Source: Clostridiales bacterium
GTDB lineage: Bacteria > Bacillota > Clostridia > Peptostreptococcales > Anaerovoracaceae
Length of the DNA: 21,593 nt
Direction of reading: 5' to 3'
NCBI GenBank assembly: GCA_009778945.1
Contig: WRFF01000006.1
Coordinates: 1-21,593, forward strand
The translations under genes and the position numbers were made by a program. Under the pieces are notes generated by a model, which saw only the letters and a list, made by a program, of their open reading frames with translations, was not told the origin of the DNA and made no database searches. Shown piece after piece: positions 18,945 to 21,593 of this stretch; positions within the stretch are counted from its first letter, which is position 1, and each line of letters opens with the position of its first letter.

Positions 18945-19058
18945 TTATCACAGTATAAGCTTCAGTCTATAATATATGCTTCGATGATATCATTTTTTAT
19001 TTACTTGCGATTTTTTGTTCAAAAAATAATTGTATTTTATGGATATATATGGTATATT
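18945..19058 (+). promoter_or_regulatory. Two promoter candidates upstream of the small toxin-like gene
   Basis: This AT-rich stretch has TTATCA (18945-18950) with TATAAT (18968-18973), 17-base spacing. It also has TTGTAT (19030-19035) with TATATT (19053-19058), again 17 bases, the latter with an extended TGG before the -10. The second would start near 19065, about 66 bases before the ATG at 19131. Both point rightward into the 28-residue gene. Apart from this and the surface-protein promoter I see no gene in 18754-19130; a hydrophobic in-frame extension from 18984 lacks a ribosome site. Confidence 0.45.
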
Positions 19059-19130
19059 TGTTTTGCTGCCGCTGGCGGCTTTGCTCCACCGCTCGACATC
19101 GCTCACTTGAGCATGAAAGGGGGTGGTACC

Positions 19131-19217
19131 ATGAGCATCTATGAGATTCTAAGCCTTGCGCTGACAATCATAATAGCTGTTACCGGTGTTCTCACCCTGC
19201 TTTACCGCAGGAAGTAG
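19131..19217 (+). CDS. Putative holin-like type I toxin, 28 aa
   Basis: A 28-residue peptide starting MSIYEILSLALTIIIAV and ending LYRRK: a short polar N-terminus, one membrane helix of about 19 residues and a basic C-terminus. This is the layout of small Firmicute membrane toxins annotated as putative holin-like toxins, which often begin MS(T/I)YE(A/I)LSL and are controlled by an antisense RNA; the family link is from memory. AAAGGGGGTGG lies about six bases before the ATG, an unusually strong ribosome site for so small a gene. An upstream in-frame ATG at 18984 would make a 77-residue form but has no ribosome site. A stable hairpin follows seven bases after the stop, and a near-consensus promoter beyond it points back across the gene. 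If made freely it would be expected to insert into and depolarise the membrane. Confidence 0.68.
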   Translation: MSIYEILSLALTIIIAVTGVLTLLYRRK

Positions 19218-19223
19218 AACGCA

Positions 19224-19260
19224 GAGACCGCCTCTCACATTTTGTGACGGAGGCGGTCTC
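19224..19260. terminator. Strong hairpin after the toxin-like gene
   Basis: GAGACCGCCTC (19224-19234) pairs perfectly with GAGGCGGTCTC (19250-19260), and an inner stem TCACA/TGTGA continues it, giving 16 base pairs with a two-base bulge and a three-base loop. It should cap or end the toxin message. Only four T's follow, after a gap, so it is a weak classical terminator and may also serve to stabilise RNA ends. It works from either strand. Confidence 0.55.
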
Positions 19261-19307
19261 AAACCAACTTTTGGGGCGAACCGCGATCCGAGCGGCAGCG
19301 CCTTTCT
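19224..19307 (-). ncRNA. Candidate antisense antitoxin RNA (3' end unknown)
   Basis: The near-consensus leftward promoter at 19314-19343 should start an RNA near 19307 that runs into the toxin message from its 3' side. The interval given ends at the hairpin; if the hairpin does not stop it, the RNA would also cover the toxin coding sequence and its ribosome site. No protein of note is encoded on this strand here. This is the arrangement of TxpA/RatA-like type I systems, where the RNA pairs with the toxin mRNA. Existence of the RNA is inferred, not seen. Confidence 0.35.
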
Positions 19308-19313
19308 TTTATT

Positions 19314-19343
19314 ATTATATCCTGTAAATTCCTCGGATTTCAA
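19314..19343 (-). promoter_or_regulatory. Near-consensus promoter pointing antisense to the toxin gene
   Basis: On the minus strand TTGAAA (19343-19338) is followed after 18 bases by a perfect TATAAT (19319-19314). It lies six bases beyond the stop of the sigma-factor gene and has no protein gene in front of it in its own direction for more than 500 bases, which argues for a non-coding transcript opposite the small toxin-like gene. Confidence 0.55.
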
Positions 19344-19349
19344 GTATTT

Positions 19350-20567
19350 TTAAGCATTTTCTACATAAAATACGCGACTGACAACGGAAGTTGCGGTGCC
19401 GGAAACGACGTCGAAAGACAGCGTATAGGTGCCGGGCGCGAGGTTCTGCGGGATGTCCGCCGCCGCGCCGTCGCCGGATGTGACAAGTTTCCCATTCATA
19501 TCGCCTTCCGTGATGCGCCACCCTTTCGCGGTGCCGGTGTTGTCGTTCACCGCGATTTCGCCGCGGACGGGATTGACATGCCCGCCTTGCGCATCGTTTG
19601 AGGTCAGCTGTATTTCGGCGTTCGTGGCGTCATATACATAATCGGGCGCCGAGTTTCCCAGCGTGCTCGAAGGCGCCACTAGCGGGGCTTTCGGAGTCGC
19701 AACCTGCGAAGAAACCGCAGCGATTGTGACGATCACCGCCGCCGCGCAGGCGCAGACAAGCAGGAGCCACCCTTTCACACCGGCCGCGTGCTGCGGCTGC
19801 GCGGTCGCGCGGCCCCACGCGCTTTTGTCCGCATGATAAACGCGCGTCATAAAGCGGGACACGGTTTGATCCGAAACAAAACCATCCGTGCCCCGACGAA
19901 TCGATTCTCCTATCATCGTACCAAACGCTACCGAACTCATTTTCTCTAAACCTGTTTCTTCACTGCTTTCGCTTCTTCTTTCAGATCCCGGTTCCTTTTC
20001 AAGCCGTTTTTTCAAATTGTCCTTCGCCTTGCGAATGTTCGTCGCCACAGTCCCGACGCGGACGCCCTGCAGCTCCGCGATCTCCTTATAACTCATTTCC
20101 TCATAGTAGTAGAGAAACAATGCGGAATTCTGACTGGGGGGCAGCGCACCGATCAGCGCGTACAGCCTGCTTTTCTCATCCTCGTTCACAACATGACGCT
20201 CCGGCAGTTTCTCGTCGTCCTCTTCCGGAAGCAGTTCCGCTTCGTCAATCGGCACGTCCGCGCCTTGCCCGCGCTTCAGGCGGTCCGCGTAGTTCATGCA
20301 GGTATTGAAGCAGACCCGCTTGAGCCATACGGTGAATGCAAAGGGAGTCTGCAGGGTTCCGATACCTCTCCAAACTGCGATTGCGATCTCCTGCGCCATG
20401 TCTTCCGCGTCCTGATCCGTCGGCGTCAGACCGCGCGCGTATGCGAGGATATAGCGCGCGTACGCCTCCATAAGCCGCTCGAAAGCGGACTCATCTCCGT
20501 CTATCGCGCTCTGGATGATCCCTGTCAGCTCCTCTTTATTCATCGCCATTCCTGATTGAAAAGACAT
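19350..20567 (-). CDS. ECF-type sigma factor fused to a transmembrane helix and extracytoplasmic domain
   Basis: A 405-residue protein, about twice the length of a plain ECF sigma factor. Region 2 spans about residues 29-98 (DQDAEDMAQEIAIAVW, TVWLKRVCFNTCMNYADR). An acidic linker follows, then region 4 at about 134-187 (ALPPSQNSALFLYYYEE, SYKEIAELQGVRVGTVATN). A polar linker of about 80 residues leads to one membrane helix (about 266-290, GWLLLVCACAAAVIVTI). About 115 residues should lie outside, ending in an Ig-like strand pattern (NLAPGTYTLSFDVVSG, VVSRVFYVENA). The sigma domain would therefore be tied to the membrane, and the outer domain may sense a signal in the way a separate anti-sigma factor usually does. 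No anti-sigma gene is adjacent. Start ATG 20567 has AAGGGGAT upstream; ATG 20543 (MNKEELTG) with AGGA is an alternative. It lies 39 bases after thiI. Confidence 0.82.
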   Translation of the reverse strand: MSFQSGMAMNKEELTGIIQSAIDGDESAFERLMEAYARYILAYARGLTPTDQDAEDMAQEIAIAVWRGIGTLQTPFAFTVWLKRVCFNTCMNYADRLKRGQGADVPIDEAELLPEEDDEKLPERHVVNEDEKSRLYALIGALPPSQNSALFLYYYEEMSYKEIAELQGVRVGTVATNIRKAKDNLKKRLEKEPGSERRSESSEETGLEKMSSVAFGTMIGESIRRGTDGFVSDQTVSRFMTRVYHADKSAWGRATAQPQHAAGVKGWLLLVCACAAAVIVTIAAVSSQVATPKAPLVAPSSTLGNSAPDYVYDATNAEIQLTSNDAQGGHVNPVRGEIAVNDNTGTAKGWRITEGDMNGKLVTSGDGAAADIPQNLAPGTYTLSFDVVSGTATSVVSRVFYVENA

Positions 20568-20606
20568 ACGATCCCCTTCGCTACTTGTCCGCATCCCAAA
20601 TCTTTT

Positions 20607-21593
20607 TCATAATAATTCTTTTGTACCGCAAGCCTCGTATACCGTTTCCGTCTCAAGCACTTCGCGCACCAGGCGCGCGATCTCTTCGGCGCCGCCGAGC
20701 TTTCCCTCGGACGCCAGGATCGTTTCGATCCTCGGTCTCGTGGACGGGTGCCGCGGCAAAAAGACCGTGCAGCAGTCCTCGTAAGGCTGGATAGACGTTT
20801 CGTAGGTGCCGATCTGCTGCGCGCGTTCGATGATCTCGGTTTTGTCGAGTGCGATAAGCGGGCGCAGGGTCGGAAGCACGGAGGCGCTGTCCGTAACCGC
20901 GAGCGACTCCGCCGTCTGGCTCGCGACCTGGCCCAAATTTTCGCCCGTGATCAGGAAAGCGCAGCCCTGCCGGCGCGCGATTTCCTCCGCGGCGCGCATC
21001 ATCATGCGGCGCACGAGGATCGTCATCTCACTTTCCGGACAGGCGGCGGCGAGCGCCTCCTGCGCCGGCAAAAGGTTTACGATATGGACACGCAGCTGTC
21101 CCATATAGGAGGCGAGGATCTCCGCGAGGTCGCAGACTTTTTCCTCAGCGCGCTTGCTCGTGTACGGATAACTGTGGAAATGCACGGCTTCGACCGTCAT
21201 CCCGCGCTTCGCCATCATCCAGGCTGCGACCGGGCTGTCGATCCCTCCCGACAACAGCACAAGGCCCTTGCCGTTCGTCCCGAGCGGCAGGCCGCCGAAA
21301 CCTGCTTCTTTGTCGTCATAAAGCAGGACGTCGGCCCGGCGCAGATGTACGTAGAGCGAGACCTCCGGGTGGTTCACATCGACGCGAACGCGGTCCCCGA
21401 GCGCCTCCAAGACCGCTTCCCCAACGTCCGCCGCGATCTGGGGGGACGTGAGCGGATAGCTTTTATCCGCCCGCTTGCCAAAGATTTTGAAAGACAGCGG
21501 GGGTGACAGACCGTCCCCCTCTGTCACTCGCCGCTCCATCCACGCGGCCGCCGCGGCACAAATATCCGGCATCTCGCGGGAGACCAGCCGCCA
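20607..21593 (-). CDS. thiI: tRNA 4-thiouridine synthase ThiI, no rhodanese domain (N-terminus beyond window)
   Basis: The frame is open to the right edge, with at least 328 residues present. The visible part holds the end of the ferredoxin-like/THUMP region (VRVDVNHPEVSLYVHLRRADVLL), the PP-loop LVLLSGGIDSP that adenylates uridine 8 of tRNA, and the family motifs RRMMMRAAEEIA, FLITGENLGQVASQT, LRPLIALDKTEII and EDCCTVFLPRHPSTRP. It ends shortly after, with no C-terminal rhodanese domain, as in Bacillus-type ThiI; such forms receive sulfur from a dedicated cysteine desulfurase. About 60-70 residues are expected to be missing on the right; the ATG at 21572 is internal. The sigma-factor gene follows 39 bases downstream on the same strand, so the two may be cotranscribed. 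Confidence 0.93.
   Translation of the reverse strand, partial: WRLVSREMPDICAAAAAWMERRVTEGDGLSPPLSFKIFGKRADKSYPLTSPQIAADVGEAVLEALGDRVRVDVNHPEVSLYVHLRRADVLLYDDKEAGFGGLPLGTNGKGLVLLSGGIDSPVAAWMMAKRGMTVEAVHFHSYPYTSKRAEEKVCDLAEILASYMGQLRVHIVNLLPAQEALAAACPESEMTILVRRMMMRAAEEIARRQGCAFLITGENLGQVASQTAESLAVTDSASVLPTLRPLIALDKTEIIERAQQIGTYETSIQPYEDCCTVFLPRHPSTRPRIETILASEGKLGGAEEIARLVREVLETETVYEACGTKELL

Noticed and set aside
18984..19217. 77-residue in-frame extension of the toxin-like peptide.
   Set aside because: No ribosome site at 18984, and the extension is AT-rich intergenic translation; AAAGGGGGTGG clearly favours the start at 19131.

Overview
The window reads like a chromosomal segment from a fairly GC-rich anaerobic Firmicute, most likely class Clostridia. 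The reasons are: a Lac/cellobiose-type PTS IIC; lipoproteins with short lipoboxes; a compact Gram-positive PilT/GspF pilus operon; a ThiI without a rhodanese domain; a surface protein with Listeria-Bacteroides-type repeats and a polytopic C-terminal anchor; and a tiny holin-like toxin gene. This placement is inference from gene content; no taxonomic marker is present. I saw no rRNA, tRNA, CRISPR array, transposase or prophage gene.

Layout. (1) 1-1130, minus: PTS EIIC permease, cut by the left edge. (2) 1271-6262, plus: a tightly packed operon of a transglutaminase-like lipoprotein, a GspF/PilC platform protein, four small single-membrane-segment (pseudo)pilin-like proteins and the PilT ATPase, with 1-4 base overlaps or gaps of at most 19 bases. 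(3) 6334-13054, minus: a peptide-type ABC importer operon (binding lipoprotein, two permeases) ending in a 1076-residue protein that joins two ATPase domains to a complete YtcJ-like metal amidohydrolase. (4) 13055-13353: spacer with a promoter and two long inverted repeats. (5) 13354-18753, minus: a 1799-residue secreted, membrane-anchored repeat protein. (6) 18754-19349: an AT-rich regulatory stretch holding the surface-protein promoter with three iterons, a 28-residue holin-like toxin gene, a strong hairpin, and a near-consensus promoter firing antisense to the toxin. (7) 19350-20567, minus: an ECF-type sigma factor fused to a transmembrane helix and an extracytoplasmic domain. (8) 20607-21593, minus: thiI, cut by the right edge.

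How the parts may work together. The pilus operon encodes a platform and a retraction-type ATPase with several minor-pilin-like subunits, but no extension ATPase or prepilin peptidase, so those must come from elsewhere if a filament is built. The ABC operon looks like a self-contained import-and-hydrolyse unit, where the substrate taken up may be cut by an enzyme that is part of the ATPase polypeptide. The membrane-tethered sigma factor, the small toxin/antisense locus and the surface protein lie together and suggest an envelope-related neighbourhood; a regulatory link between them is only a guess.

The strongest candidates for something new are the ABC-ABC-amidohydrolase fusion, the toxin/antisense RNA locus, and the sigma factor with a built-in membrane sensor.
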